A DNA stretch of 34,042 nucleotides from Motiliproteus sp. (lineage in GTDB: Bacteria; Pseudomonadota; Gammaproteobacteria; Pseudomonadales; Balneatricaceae): contig JAPHRD010000016.1 of the NCBI GenBank assembly GCA_026196225.1, forward strand, positions 1-34,042, read 5' to 3'. The first letter of the stretch is position 1, and the number at the start of each line of letters is the position of its first letter. The notes under the pieces were generated by a model. The model had not been told where the DNA came from, searched no databases, and saw only the letters and a program-made list of their open reading frames with translations. The translations under genes and the position numbers were made by a program. This document shows positions 15,750-24,040 of this stretch, in pieces.

Positions 15750-16673
15750 ATGCAACCCAAGCACCGAACAACACTGGAACAATGGCGTATCGTTCAAGCG
15801 GTTGTGGATTACGGTGGCTACGCTAAAGCCGGCGAAATATTGCACCGCAGTCCATCCTCGTTGAATCACGCCGTCGCTAAGCTGCAACAGCAATTAGGCG
15901 TGGCCATCCTTGAAGTCAACGGACGTAAAGCACAGCTCACAGCGGCTGGCGAGGTACTGTTACGCCGATCGCGACAACTCACCGACGATGCTCACCAGCT
16001 GGAAACCCTGGCGGAAAACCTGGAGATGGGCTGGGAGCCTGAAGTGGTTATTACGGTAGAGGCGATCTTTCCGCGCAGCTGCTTATTGCAGGCCCTGAAG
16101 GAGTTCTACCCCGACAGCCGTGGCACTCGTGTAAAGATTAAAGAGACCGTAATCACAGGGGCACAGGAAGCCGTTCTTGAGGGTACCGCGGACCTCGCCA
16201 TCACCGGACAACTTCCAAAAGGCTTTCTGGGTGAGAGCTTGGGAACGGTTGCTTTGATTGCCGTCGCCCATCGAAGCCATCCGCTTTGCCAAATTGAACG
16301 CCCAATCAGTTCCGAAGACCTATCCAGCGAATTGCAGATCGTTATCCGCGACTCCGGCAAACACCCCCAGGAAACTATCGGTTGGCTAAAAGCAGAACAG
16401 CGCTGGACCGTGGACAACTTCGAAACCGCCCTCGACCTGCTATCCACCGGATTGGGTTTTTGCTGGGTACCCCTGCACAAGGCGCAAGCACTACTGGATA
16501 GCGGAGAGCTCCAGAGATTGAATCTTAGGGATGGCGGAATCAAAAAAATCCCTGTCTACCTGGTCGTCCCCCGCCCTGACCAACTGGGCCCCTGCGGTCG
16601 TGAACTGCTAATGCAACTCAGGGATCTGGAATCCGATGAGGGCAGTTGGTACGCGCCCATTATGGACGTATAA
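15750..16673 (+). CDS. LysR-family transcriptional regulator (divergent from azoR)
   Basis: A 307-residue regulator. The winged helix-turn-helix occupies about 9-68 (LEQWRIVQAVVDYGGYAKAG, then SPSSLNHAVAKLQQQLGV and the LTAAGEVLL wing region), followed by a periplasmic-binding-like effector domain (about 95-300). The inducer cannot be read from sequence. Gene orientation suggests it controls azoR and probably itself. The next gene, cmoA, starts 49 bp downstream on the same strand, but the two roles look unrelated, so cmoA may have its own promoter or be read through. Confidence 0.92.
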   Translation: MQPKHRTTLEQWRIVQAVVDYGGYAKAGEILHRSPSSLNHAVAKLQQQLGVAILEVNGRKAQLTAAGEVLLRRSRQLTDDAHQLETLAENLEMGWEPEVVITVEAIFPRSCLLQALKEFYPDSRGTRVKIKETVITGAQEAVLEGTADLAITGQLPKGFLGESLGTVALIAVAHRSHPLCQIERPISSEDLSSELQIVIRDSGKHPQETIGWLKAEQRWTVDNFETALDLLSTGLGFCWVPLHKAQALLDSGELQRLNLRDGGIKKIPVYLVVPRPDQLGPCGRELLMQLRDLESDEGSWYAPIMDV

Positions 16674-16722
16674 TTGCCCACCCTGTCGCTCCCGATTACC
16701 CATGAAAAGTTACTGAATAGCT

Positions 16723-17460
16723 ATGGCCACCGACCGCACTCCGGATAATATCTACGCCAACCCGCTAGAAACCATCGTCGACTTCAAGTTTGATGATCAG
16801 GTGGTCGGTGTATTCGCCGATATGATCAACCGCTCGGTTCCGGGCTACAGCACCATTATCAAGTCTCTGGGGATTTTGGCATCCCAGTACGCACAACCCG
16901 ACAGCCGCTGCTACGACCTGGGATGCTCTCTGGGTGCAGCCACGCTATCGATGCGACAGCAAGTTAGCCAACCCAACTGCCGTTTTATCGCCATCGATAA
17001 CTCAGAAGCGATGATCAACCGTTGCCGAGAGCACCTGCAAGTTGCCAACTGTGACGAACAGGTGGAGCTGATCTGCGGGGATATTCTCGATCAGAACATC
17101 GATGAAGCCTCGGTGGTAATTATGAATTTCACCCTGCAATTTATCGCTCCAGAACTAAGAGAACAGCTACTGCAGCGAATCTATCAGGGCCTAAAGCCGG
17201 GGGGGGTACTGCTGCTGTCTGAGAAGATCCGTATCGATGACGCCGAATCGGATCAACAATTGATCGATTGGTACCACCAGTTCAAACGAGCCAACGGCTA
17301 TAGCGAACTGGAGATCAGCCAGAAACGTAGCGCCTTAGAAAAAGTGCTGATTCCGGAAACACTGGAAGCCCATCAGCAGCGCCTGCAAGGAGTTGGATTC
17401 AAACAGATCCAACCGTGGTTTCAATGCTTTAACTTTATATCTCTGGCGGCTATCAAATGA
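16723..17460 (+). CDS. cmoA: Carboxy-S-adenosyl-L-methionine synthase CmoA
   Basis: A 245-residue enzyme that makes carboxy-SAM from SAM and prephenate, the donor used by CmoB. Diagnostic blocks are DFKFDDQVVGVFADMINRSVPGY split over residues 20-42, the SAM loop DLGCSLGAAT (65-74), IDNSEAMINRC, and NFTLQFI. The length agrees with E. coli CmoA (247). The stop overlaps the cmoB start by 4 bases (ATGA at 17457-17460), so translation is coupled and the two enzymes are made together. The ribosome site is weak. Confidence 0.95.
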   Translation: MATDRTPDNIYANPLETIVDFKFDDQVVGVFADMINRSVPGYSTIIKSLGILASQYAQPDSRCYDLGCSLGAATLSMRQQVSQPNCRFIAIDNSEAMINRCREHLQVANCDEQVELICGDILDQNIDEASVVIMNFTLQFIAPELREQLLQRIYQGLKPGGVLLLSEKIRIDDAESDQQLIDWYHQFKRANGYSELEISQKRSALEKVLIPETLEAHQQRLQGVGFKQIQPWFQCFNFISLAAIK

Positions 17461-18446
17461 CTGCGTTGCTCGATTTTTTTGATAATTTCTTTCAGGAGCT
17501 GGAAAACGACCAGCTAGCCCCTTTTGCACCGGTTCTGCGCCAACGTATCGAACATAAACTCAGGGCTGTGAACCACGGAGACCTGCCTGGCTGGCTTTAC
17601 GCTCTGGATAATCTGCCAGATGTTAAAACCGAGCAGATCGATCTCGACCGTGGTTGCCTGCAAGTCGGTGACCCATCACAGCTGTCAGACAGCCAACAGC
17701 AACAACTGGAATCAAACCTCCGGGCATTAATGCCCTGGCGTAAAGGCCCTTACGATCTATTCGGTGTGCATATCGATACCGAATGGCGCTCTGATCTGAA
17801 ATGGGATCGGGTAGCCCCCCACATCTCATCCCTCAAAAACCGTCTGATTCTGGATGTGGGTTGTGGTAATGGCTATCACTGCTGGCGCATGCTCGAAGCG
17901 GGTGCCCGCCAGGTGATTGGCATTGACCCCTCCTGGAAGTTCCTAATCCAATTCCAGGCACTCAAAAAATACATCGGCCAGCATCCCGTAGAGCTTTTGC
18001 CCCTAGGGGTCGAAGAGATGCCCGCCCATATGAACGTTTTTGACACGGTTTTCTCCATGGGGGTGTTCTACCACCGCCGCAGCCCTATCGATCATCTGTC
18101 GGAACTCTCCTCATTGCTGCGCCCAGGGGGCGAACTGGTGCTGGAAACCCTGGTCATCGATGGCGATGAGCACGCTGTCTTAATGCCCGAGGATCGTTAC
18201 GCGCAGATGCGCAACGTCTGGTTCCTGCCCAGTACCGCAGCATTGCAAAAGTGGCTACAGCGGGTCGGCTTTAAAGAAGTTCGTTGCGTAGATGTGAATC
18301 AGACCAGCGCAGAGGAACAGCGCTCTACCGACTGGATGCGTTTCCATTCGCTGCCAGAGTTCCTCGACCCGGCCAACCCAGAGCTCACCATAGAGGGACT
18401 GCCAGCCCCGAAGCGCGCGGTATTTGTGGCACAAAAGTCCTACTGA
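17457..18446 (+). CDS. cmoB: tRNA U34 carboxymethyltransferase CmoB
   Basis: A 329-residue enzyme that transfers the carboxymethyl group of carboxy-SAM to 5-hydroxyuridine at tRNA position 34, giving cmo5U. The central signature LMPWRKGPYDLFGVHIDTEW (91-110) followed by RSDLKWDR is found in CmoB proteins, and the SAM-site loop DVGCGNGYH (133-141) is intact. Length equals that of the family (about 323). It overlaps cmoA by 4 bases and converges with the membrane methyltransferase gene, leaving 8 bp between stops. The hydroxylases that make ho5U34 (TrhO, TrhP) are not in the window. Confidence 0.95.
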   Translation: MTALLDFFDNFFQELENDQLAPFAPVLRQRIEHKLRAVNHGDLPGWLYALDNLPDVKTEQIDLDRGCLQVGDPSQLSDSQQQQLESNLRALMPWRKGPYDLFGVHIDTEWRSDLKWDRVAPHISSLKNRLILDVGCGNGYHCWRMLEAGARQVIGIDPSWKFLIQFQALKKYIGQHPVELLPLGVEEMPAHMNVFDTVFSMGVFYHRRSPIDHLSELSSLLRPGGELVLETLVIDGDEHAVLMPEDRYAQMRNVWFLPSTAALQKWLQRVGFKEVRCVDVNQTSAEEQRSTDWMRFHSLPEFLDPANPELTIEGLPAPKRAVFVAQKSY

Positions 18447-18454
18447 CAATCTAC

Positions 18455-19117
18455 CTACTGACTATCGCTATTTTCAGCCAATAGGCGGACTTCGTCGGCT
18501 CTGAGATAGCGCCAGGGTAAGGGAATCAGTCCTCCTACACGCTGTTTGTATCGGCGGTAGGGGGCACCATAAAGGGTTTCCAGCTTTACCTCTTCGAGCC
18601 GCGATCCAACGATAAAATAAAGGGTGATGGCGCTATAAAGCAACAGCTGAAACAGGTCCATTTGCCGAGTCCATAAAATCACCAGCGCAAAGAAGTACCA
18701 AGGGTGCCGGACATAACGGTGCCAAAATCCAATCTTAAACTGCTCATTTAAAAGTTCATCCGCGACACCACTACGCCACTGTTTAGTGCCGCTGAACAGT
18801 GAAAGATCGTAGCTATTCAGGGAGTGAAAAAATGCTCCGATAGCCAATACCGCCATTCCATCCATCACCCAGTTCCAGGGCAGAGGCCAATGCCACAGCG
18901 GCTGCCCGTCAAATAGCTGTCGAATAAGTAGCAACGGCAATAATAATAGCGTCGCTAATATATTGAAAAACATCCGATATCGATGTTGATGCTGCGGCCA
19001 CTTACGGGAGAACAAGCGTTTGCACGCCATGCTGGCCAGTACCGAATGCAAAACACAATAAACCAGCATGTAAAACAGCAGCATGCCCCCATACCCCAAC
19101 AAAGTACCCTCAGTCAT
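18455..19117 (-). CDS. ICMT/NnrU-like integral membrane methyltransferase-family protein
   Basis: A 220-residue polytopic inner-membrane protein with about five hydrophobic helices (for example YGGMLLFYMLVYCVL, ILATLLLLPLLLI, and the stretches after RHPWYF). The C-terminal block YVRHPWYFFAL...GSRLEEVKLETLYGAPYRRYKQRV contains the RHPxY-F and E-E-x-x-L-x-x-x-Y-G-x-x-Y-x-x-Y patterns of the isoprenylcysteine methyltransferase/phospholipid methyltransferase superfamily. The substrate is unknown. The frame also allows a start 5 codons earlier (19132), but AGGA before ATG 19117 makes MTEGTLLGYG the likelier start. Convergent with cmoB, divergent from the GGDEF/EAL gene. Confidence 0.8.
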   Translation of the reverse strand: MTEGTLLGYGGMLLFYMLVYCVLHSVLASMACKRLFSRKWPQHQHRYRMFFNILATLLLLPLLLIRQLFDGQPLWHWPLPWNWVMDGMAVLAIGAFFHSLNSYDLSLFSGTKQWRSGVADELLNEQFKIGFWHRYVRHPWYFFALVILWTRQMDLFQLLLYSAITLYFIVGSRLEEVKLETLYGAPYRRYKQRVGGLIPLPWRYLRADEVRLLAENSDSQ

Positions 19118-19260
19118 TAAATTTTCCTGCATAGATTGCGGTAGATCACCGTTTTGTTAGCAACTCTAGTCTACTATTACAGTGATGGAAGTAAGGGACT
19201 ATTTCATAACAATCGCCGCCCCTTGAGGGCTTTCAGTTGCTATAAAAATCGTTGTCCTTT

Positions 19261-22200
19261 ATGTCTGGTTATAAACAAACATCCACTACAGACGCTATAT
19301 CGCTCGACCACCCTGTCGACATTCCTTCGACGTCGCTACTAAAAAAAGCTGAGCTGAATCTTTTTGAATGGAAGATTCCTCAGGACATGATCGAAGTCAC
19401 CGATTATCAAAGCACCCTGTTTAACCTGTCCACCGGCCACTTTCTAGGTAGCACCCGCTCGTTCCTGAATCGTATACACCTTGAAGACCGAGAGAACTTG
19501 GCCCAGCAACTGCGCCAGGTTTCCCGCGGCGCAGACCCGCTACCTATCAGTTTTCGCATGAGGACCACCGACGGAAGCCTGCAAACATTGTCGCTCAGCG
19601 GGCAATTGGTCAAGTCCGAAGAAGGCATGCCCCTGCGTATGGTAGGACTGCTGCAATCGGTATCCACTCGAGAGACCTCTGAAGATCGTCTCCATCTCCA
19701 GCAAGCAGCGCTTTTGCAATGGGCTGTTTCACCTGCGGTGACTCAGGGAAACATGGAAGATGCACTCAGCCTGATCTGTTGTGGCGCAGCCCAAGTGCTG
19801 GCAGTGGATCAAGTCAGCGTTTGGTTTTTCGATGAGCAACAGCAAAGTCTAGGCTGCCAGTTGCGCTATCAACTAAGTAGCGACAGTTATGATCGCGGCA
19901 AAGAACTGGATTGCAGCCAGTTCCCTACCTATACCGAAGCGCTAAAACAAAACAAGGTAGTGGCGGTAACCGACGCCCGTACCGACAGACTCACCAGCGA
20001 ATTATGCCACTCCCGTCTGGTTCCTGAAGGGATCACCTCCAAGCTCGATGTCACCATTTTCCGCGAAGGAACGGCGATTGGCGTTATCACCTTCGAACAC
20101 ACCGATCTACCACGGCAATGGCGGGTCGACGAACGCGGCTTTGCCATTTCCATTGCCGATATGGTGGCCCGAATTTTGGAAGTAGGCGACCGTAAAGAAG
20201 CTGAAACGGCCCTCGGTATGCAGCAACAGCTGCTTAAAGATTTGATGAACAACAGTGGCTCTCTGGTCTACATGAAAGATCTGCAAGGCCGATACATGCT
20301 GGTCAACGAACTCTACGAGCAGATCTACGGTATCAAGCAGGAACAGCTGATCAATAAATCACCCTGTGTCCTGTTCCCGGAAGAAATATCAGATCAACTG
20401 CTGGCCAATGATCGCCAGGTAGCAGACAAAGGCGAAGTTCAGACCTTTGAGGAACAGATACTCCGGAATGACGGTCTACACACCTACTTTTCGGTCAAGT
20501 TTCCGGTCCGTGATACCCAGGGAGAGATCTATGCCGTCGCTGGAATATCCACCGACATCACCGATCGGATCGACACCGAAACAGCCCTGAAAGAGAGCGA
20601 GCTTCGTCATCGCACTCTATTCGAATCAGCCCTCGATGCCATCCTGGTGATCAATAGCGGCGACAAGGTCATCGACTGCAACCCTGCTGCCTTTGCGCTT
20701 TTCGATAACGAACTGCTGGTGGGCATCGATATACTGCAACTGTTTTCCGCCAGCGACCAACTGCACAACGGTGTCGATTCAACTACCGCTTTTTCCCTGC
20801 AAAACGACCGACAGCAGTCTATTGAACGCCAGTGTATTCGCCTAAACGGTTCCAGCTTTGATGCTGAAATTAACGTCTCTTCCATGCTGCTTTCGGGCGA
20901 GCGTCATCGACTTCTGTGCATTCGAGATATCTCCGAGCGTAAAGCCCGTGACGAGCTGGTCATCCGCATTGCCAAGGGGCTCTCTTCTGAAACCGGTAAA
21001 AATTTCTTTCGCTCATTGGTACAGCAGTTATCAGAAGTGCTTTCCGCCGACTTCGCCTTTATTGGCGAGCTGGGTGGAGAAGACAACAACCAAGTAACAA
21101 CCTTGGCAGGTTTTGCCGATGGCAAGGAGATGGAACCTTTCTACTATGATCTCGACCATAGCCCTTGCGAAGAGGTGATATCCGGCGATGTTTGTTTATT
21201 TACCGACAACGTCCAGGAATTATTCCCCAATGATCTGCTGTTACAGGAGATGAAGGTTCAAAGCTATGTAGGCGCGGCTCTGTCCGATGGGGACCGCTCT
21301 CTAGGTATTCTTGCGGTGTTGTTTAAGAAACCGCTGGAGACCCCGGAACTGTTCAAAAATCTATTACAGATTTTTGCTATTCGCGCTGCTGCTGAGATGC
21401 AACGGCAAAGCGACGAAGCAGCTCTGGTAGCCAGCGAGGAGCGTTACCGTGCCTTTATCAGCAACAGTGGAGAGGGAATCTGGCGGGCCGAACTGATCCC
21501 TCCTATCGACGTAACCCAGGCTATCCATCTGCAGGTCGAAGCGATCCTTAGCAACTACGGCATTCTAGAAGCCAACGAAGCACTGGCACGCATGCACAAC
21601 ACCACGCTGGAACAGCTCTACCAGACACCCCCTGAAGACTTCTTCGGGCCCAGCAATTACCGTGAACTGATCGCCGAATGGATCGACAATGATTACTTGC
21701 TCAGCGATCAGGAGTTCTGTATCGATGGCAGGCGCGGGGTAACCACATGGCTATCCAGTTCCTACTCCGGTGTTATCGAGAACAACAAGCTAGTGCGGAT
21801 GTGGGGAACACGTCGGGATATTACCGAGAAGAAGGAGTATCTGTCCGCGATAGAATACCAGGCGGAGCACGATGCTCTTACCCACCTTCCCAACCGTTTC
21901 TGGCTAAACGATCACCTCAATAAACAGATCAAGAACAAAAAATACAGTCAGGGGATGATGGCACTGATGCTGCTGGATCTCGACCATTTCAAGGAGGTTA
22001 ACGACAGTCTTGGGCACCAAACCGGTGACCAGTTGTTACGGCTGATCGGCCCTCGATTATCACCCCTGCTGGATCAGCATGACGCCGATCTGGCTCGCCT
22101 GGGTGGCGATGAGTTTGCTGTGGTGCTCAACAACGTTAACAGCCCAGAGGATGCACTGGAGTTCGCCGGCCAGATCAGCCAATGTCTACACCAGCCATTT

Positions 22201-23124
22201 AAATTGGAAGGCATCCAACTGGAGATCCACTGCAGTATCGGAATCGCCCTCTACCCAGAACATGGCGAAGAGCCATCGCCGTTGCTACGTTGTGCCGATG
22301 TGGCCATGTATCTGGCTAAAAAGAGCAGCAAATCCTACGCTCTTTACAACTCCCACCAGGATGAACACAGCCCCCGGCGTTTGGCGTTGATGAGTGAACT
22401 CGGCCAGGCGATTCGCGAGGATCAATTAGTCCTTCACTATCAACCACAGATGGATCTGGCCAGTCAGAAAATCACCGGCGTTGAAGCCCTGGTGCGCTGG
22501 AATCATCCCACCCAGGGTATGATTCCACCCGGTCAATTTATCCACCTGGCAGAGATGGGAGATCTGATTCGCCCATTGACCTTATGGGTCTTGGATAATG
22601 CCCTGGCGCAGTGGAGTCGTTGGCATGCGATGGGGCATGATTTAAAGGTCGCGGTCAACTTATCGACCCGAAACCTGATGGACGACGCTTGTCCCTCGCA
22701 AGTCCGCAAGATGCTCGATAAACACAAAGCACCGGCCCATTGCCTGGAACTGGAGATTACCGAAAGTGCCTTGATCGCCGATCCCGATCGAGCCCTGGCC
22801 TCCCTGAACGAGATCAACGAGTATGGTGTCGAGCTCTCTATCGATGATTTTGGTACCGGTTACTCGTCCCTAGCCTATCTGAAAGTCCTACCCATAGACC
22901 GCTTAAAAATCGATATGTCCTTCGTAAGGAATATGGCCCAAGACAAGCGTGATGAAAAGATCGTCAACTCCACCATCCACCTAGCCCATAGCCTGGGTCT
23001 CAAGGTGGTGGCAGAAGGCGTGGAGGACCAGCAATCGCTGGAAGCCCTGACCGCTATGAAGTGCGATATTCTGCAGGGCTATTTTATCGGTCGACCGGTA
23101 CCCGCCGAACAACTTAAATTCTAG
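19261..23124 (+). CDS. Multi-PAS/GAF diguanylate cyclase-phosphodiesterase (GGDEF-EAL)
   Basis: A 1287-residue soluble signalling protein with no membrane helix. Order of domains: PAS-like (about 32-132), GAF (about 160-308), PAS (about 325-438), PAS (about 450-562), GAF (about 575-712), PAS (about 728-857), GGDEF (about 866-1030), EAL (about 1045-1285). GGDEF is intact at 948-952, and the EAL motif (Glu1075), VNLS, EITES, IDDFGTGYSS, LKID and VAEGVE are all present, so both synthase and hydrolase activity look possible. The product-inhibition site RxxD expected 5 residues before GGDEF is replaced by QHDA, so feedback inhibition is probably lost. ATG 19261 is preferred to TTG 19252. Its sensor stack suggests integration of several cytosolic cues. 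Confidence 0.93.
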   Translation: MSGYKQTSTTDAISLDHPVDIPSTSLLKKAELNLFEWKIPQDMIEVTDYQSTLFNLSTGHFLGSTRSFLNRIHLEDRENLAQQLRQVSRGADPLPISFRMRTTDGSLQTLSLSGQLVKSEEGMPLRMVGLLQSVSTRETSEDRLHLQQAALLQWAVSPAVTQGNMEDALSLICCGAAQVLAVDQVSVWFFDEQQQSLGCQLRYQLSSDSYDRGKELDCSQFPTYTEALKQNKVVAVTDARTDRLTSELCHSRLVPEGITSKLDVTIFREGTAIGVITFEHTDLPRQWRVDERGFAISIADMVARILEVGDRKEAETALGMQQQLLKDLMNNSGSLVYMKDLQGRYMLVNELYEQIYGIKQEQLINKSPCVLFPEEISDQLLANDRQVADKGEVQTFEEQILRNDGLHTYFSVKFPVRDTQGEIYAVAGISTDITDRIDTETALKESELRHRTLFESALDAILVINSGDKVIDCNPAAFALFDNELLVGIDILQLFSASDQLHNGVDSTTAFSLQNDRQQSIERQCIRLNGSSFDAEINVSSMLLSGERHRLLCIRDISERKARDELVIRIAKGLSSETGKNFFRSLVQQLSEVLSADFAFIGELGGEDNNQVTTLAGFADGKEMEPFYYDLDHSPCEEVISGDVCLFTDNVQELFPNDLLLQEMKVQSYVGAALSDGDRSLGILAVLFKKPLETPELFKNLLQIFAIRAAAEMQRQSDEAALVASEERYRAFISNSGEGIWRAELIPPIDVTQAIHLQVEAILSNYGILEANEALARMHNTTLEQLYQTPPEDFFGPSNYRELIAEWIDNDYLLSDQEFCIDGRRGVTTWLSSSYSGVIENNKLVRMWGTRRDITEKKEYLSAIEYQAEHDALTHLPNRFWLNDHLNKQIKNKKYSQGMMALMLLDLDHFKEVNDSLGHQTGDQLLRLIGPRLSPLLDQHDADLARLGGDEFAVVLNNVNSPEDALEFAGQISQCLHQPFKLEGIQLEIHCSIGIALYPEHGEEPSPLLRCADVAMYLAKKSSKSYALYNSHQDEHSPRRLALMSELGQAIREDQLVLHYQPQMDLASQKITGVEALVRWNHPTQGMIPPGQFIHLAEMGDLIRPLTLWVLDNALAQWSRWHAMGHDLKVAVNLSTRNLMDDACPSQVRKMLDKHKAPAHCLELEITESALIADPDRALASLNEINEYGVELSIDDFGTGYSSLAYLKVLPIDRLKIDMSFVRNMAQDKRDEKIVNSTIHLAHSLGLKVVAEGVEDQQSLEALTAMKCDILQGYFIGRPVPAEQLKF

Positions 23125-23137
23125 AGAATCGTTTTAA

Positions 23138-23536
23138 TTACAAACGGATAATGGTCCGGGAGCGGCCATGGGAATCCAGAGCGACGAAGGTAAAGCGACC
23201 TTCGGTCACCTTTTCCGTCCTGTCTGAATGTTGACGCTGCACCCAGGTCTCTACATCCACGGTAATCGAGGTGTTGCCAATATCGACAGTACTGCAATAA
23301 CAGCTAACCTCATCGCCAACATTAACCGGTTTGTGAAAGCTCATGGCGTTTAACGCCACTGTAGACACCCGCCCAGCTACCAACTGTGATGCGTAAGTCC
23401 CCCCAGCAAGGTCCATCTGAGACAGTAGCCAACCGCCAAAGATATCACCATCAGGATTGGTATCCGCTGGCATAGCGATGGTTTTCAATGAGGGAATCAA
23501 ATCCGGTGGCGATGGATATTCTTCCGATGAAGACAT
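23138..23536 (-). CDS. yciA: YciA-type hotdog-fold acyl-CoA thioesterase
   Basis: A 132-residue cytosolic thioesterase with a single hotdog domain that hydrolyses a broad range of acyl-CoA esters. The sequence AMPADTNPDGDIFGGWLLSQMD (about 21-42) holds the family's substrate loop and catalytic aspartate (D-I-F-G-G-W), and SFHKPVNVGDEV follows. Length matches E. coli YciA (132). It converges on the GGDEF/EAL gene with a 13-bp gap. It adds to the acyl-CoA handling genes near 27-33 kb but is not linked to them in an operon. Confidence 0.93.
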   Translation of the reverse strand: MSSSEEYPSPPDLIPSLKTIAMPADTNPDGDIFGGWLLSQMDLAGGTYASQLVAGRVSTVALNAMSFHKPVNVGDEVSCYCSTVDIGNTSITVDVETWVQRQHSDRTEKVTEGRFTFVALDSHGRSRTIIRL

Positions 23537-23735
23537 GCATAACTCCTTGGTTTATTGGGTGATCCATTAGTCTTTCTGGATGTTAGCAAATATTCGACAG
23601 TTGCGGACAGCTAGATTGCCACACTCTTTGCTTTAGGCTAGTCGCTCTCACCAGCAGGTCAATGCTTGTTGATGGAAATGTCATCAATCATACGGAGCGC
23701 GGTGGGTGAAATACCGAAATCACTGTGAAATATAA
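23537..23735. other. Gap between yciA and the small transcription unit
   Basis: Here lie the yciA ribosome site and promoter (minus strand) and the approach to the promoter at 23736. No further gene, repeat or hairpin that I can support is visible. Confidence 0.4.
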
Positions 23736-23764
23736 TTGACAAAACAAAACGTGACACCCAGAAT
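23736..23764 (+). promoter_or_regulatory. Sigma-70-type promoter of a short transcription unit
   Basis: A perfect -35 TTGACA (23736-23741) is spaced 17 bases from CAGAAT (23759-23764, 4 of 6 matches to TATAAT). The predicted start near 23771 is only about 3 bases before an ATG and about 175 bases before a strong terminator. Confidence 0.55.
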
Positions 23765-23773
23765 CGAGCCGTT

Positions 23774-23893
23774 ATGAATACACAAACGTTACCGACGATG
23801 ACCAATATTCCCTTTTTGCTAGTGGCGATCCGCGACTGGCGGAAACGTCCTGCCTACTGGCACGTGGCGGATTCTTTGGGAAAACCTGATTAA
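23774..23893 (+). CDS. Possible 39-residue small protein or leader peptide
   Basis: The frame starts at ATG 23774 and encodes 39 residues beginning MNTQTLPTMTNIPFLLVAIR and ending ADSLGKPD, with two Trp codons (positions 22 and 29) and a basic centre DWRKR. The predicted transcript start lies about 3 bases upstream, so translation would be leaderless; no ribosome site is possible. A strong terminator follows 22 bases after the stop codon. I do not recognise the peptide. Alternatives are a non-coding small RNA with a chance ORF, or a leader peptide that attenuates the EamA transporter gene 147 bp downstream. Possible competing hairpins (CCGC 23830-23833 with GCGG at 23839 or 23867) fall within it. 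Coding potential is not certain. Confidence 0.4.
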   Translation: MNTQTLPTMTNIPFLLVAIRDWRKRPAYWHVADSLGKPD

Positions 23894-23914
23894 CTAAAAT
23901 CATCGAGTAACCCT

Positions 23915-23947
23915 AAGGCCGCAGCGACAACGCTCTGCGGCCTTTTT
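23915..23947 (+). terminator. Strong intrinsic terminator of the small unit
   Basis: AAGGCCGCAG pairs with CTGCGGCCTT (10 bp), the loop can form three more pairs (GCG-ACAA-CGC), and TTTTT with further T-rich sequence follows. It would end a transcript of about 175 bases from the promoter at 23736, and it separates that unit from the EamA gene. Confidence 0.9.
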
Positions 23948-24040
23948 CGTTTTAGGGCGCTGTCGTTGCAAATACTTTAACCGGAACACAGACGCCGCCA
24001 TACCAGCGGTTCGATTGAAACCCTGAAACGAGGAAATACC

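Noticed and set aside
23736-24040. Firm call of Trp-dependent transcription attenuation of the EamA gene
   Set aside because: Only two non-adjacent Trp codons are present, and the possible antiterminator pairing with the terminator arm is only 4 bp. Kept as one option in the finding.
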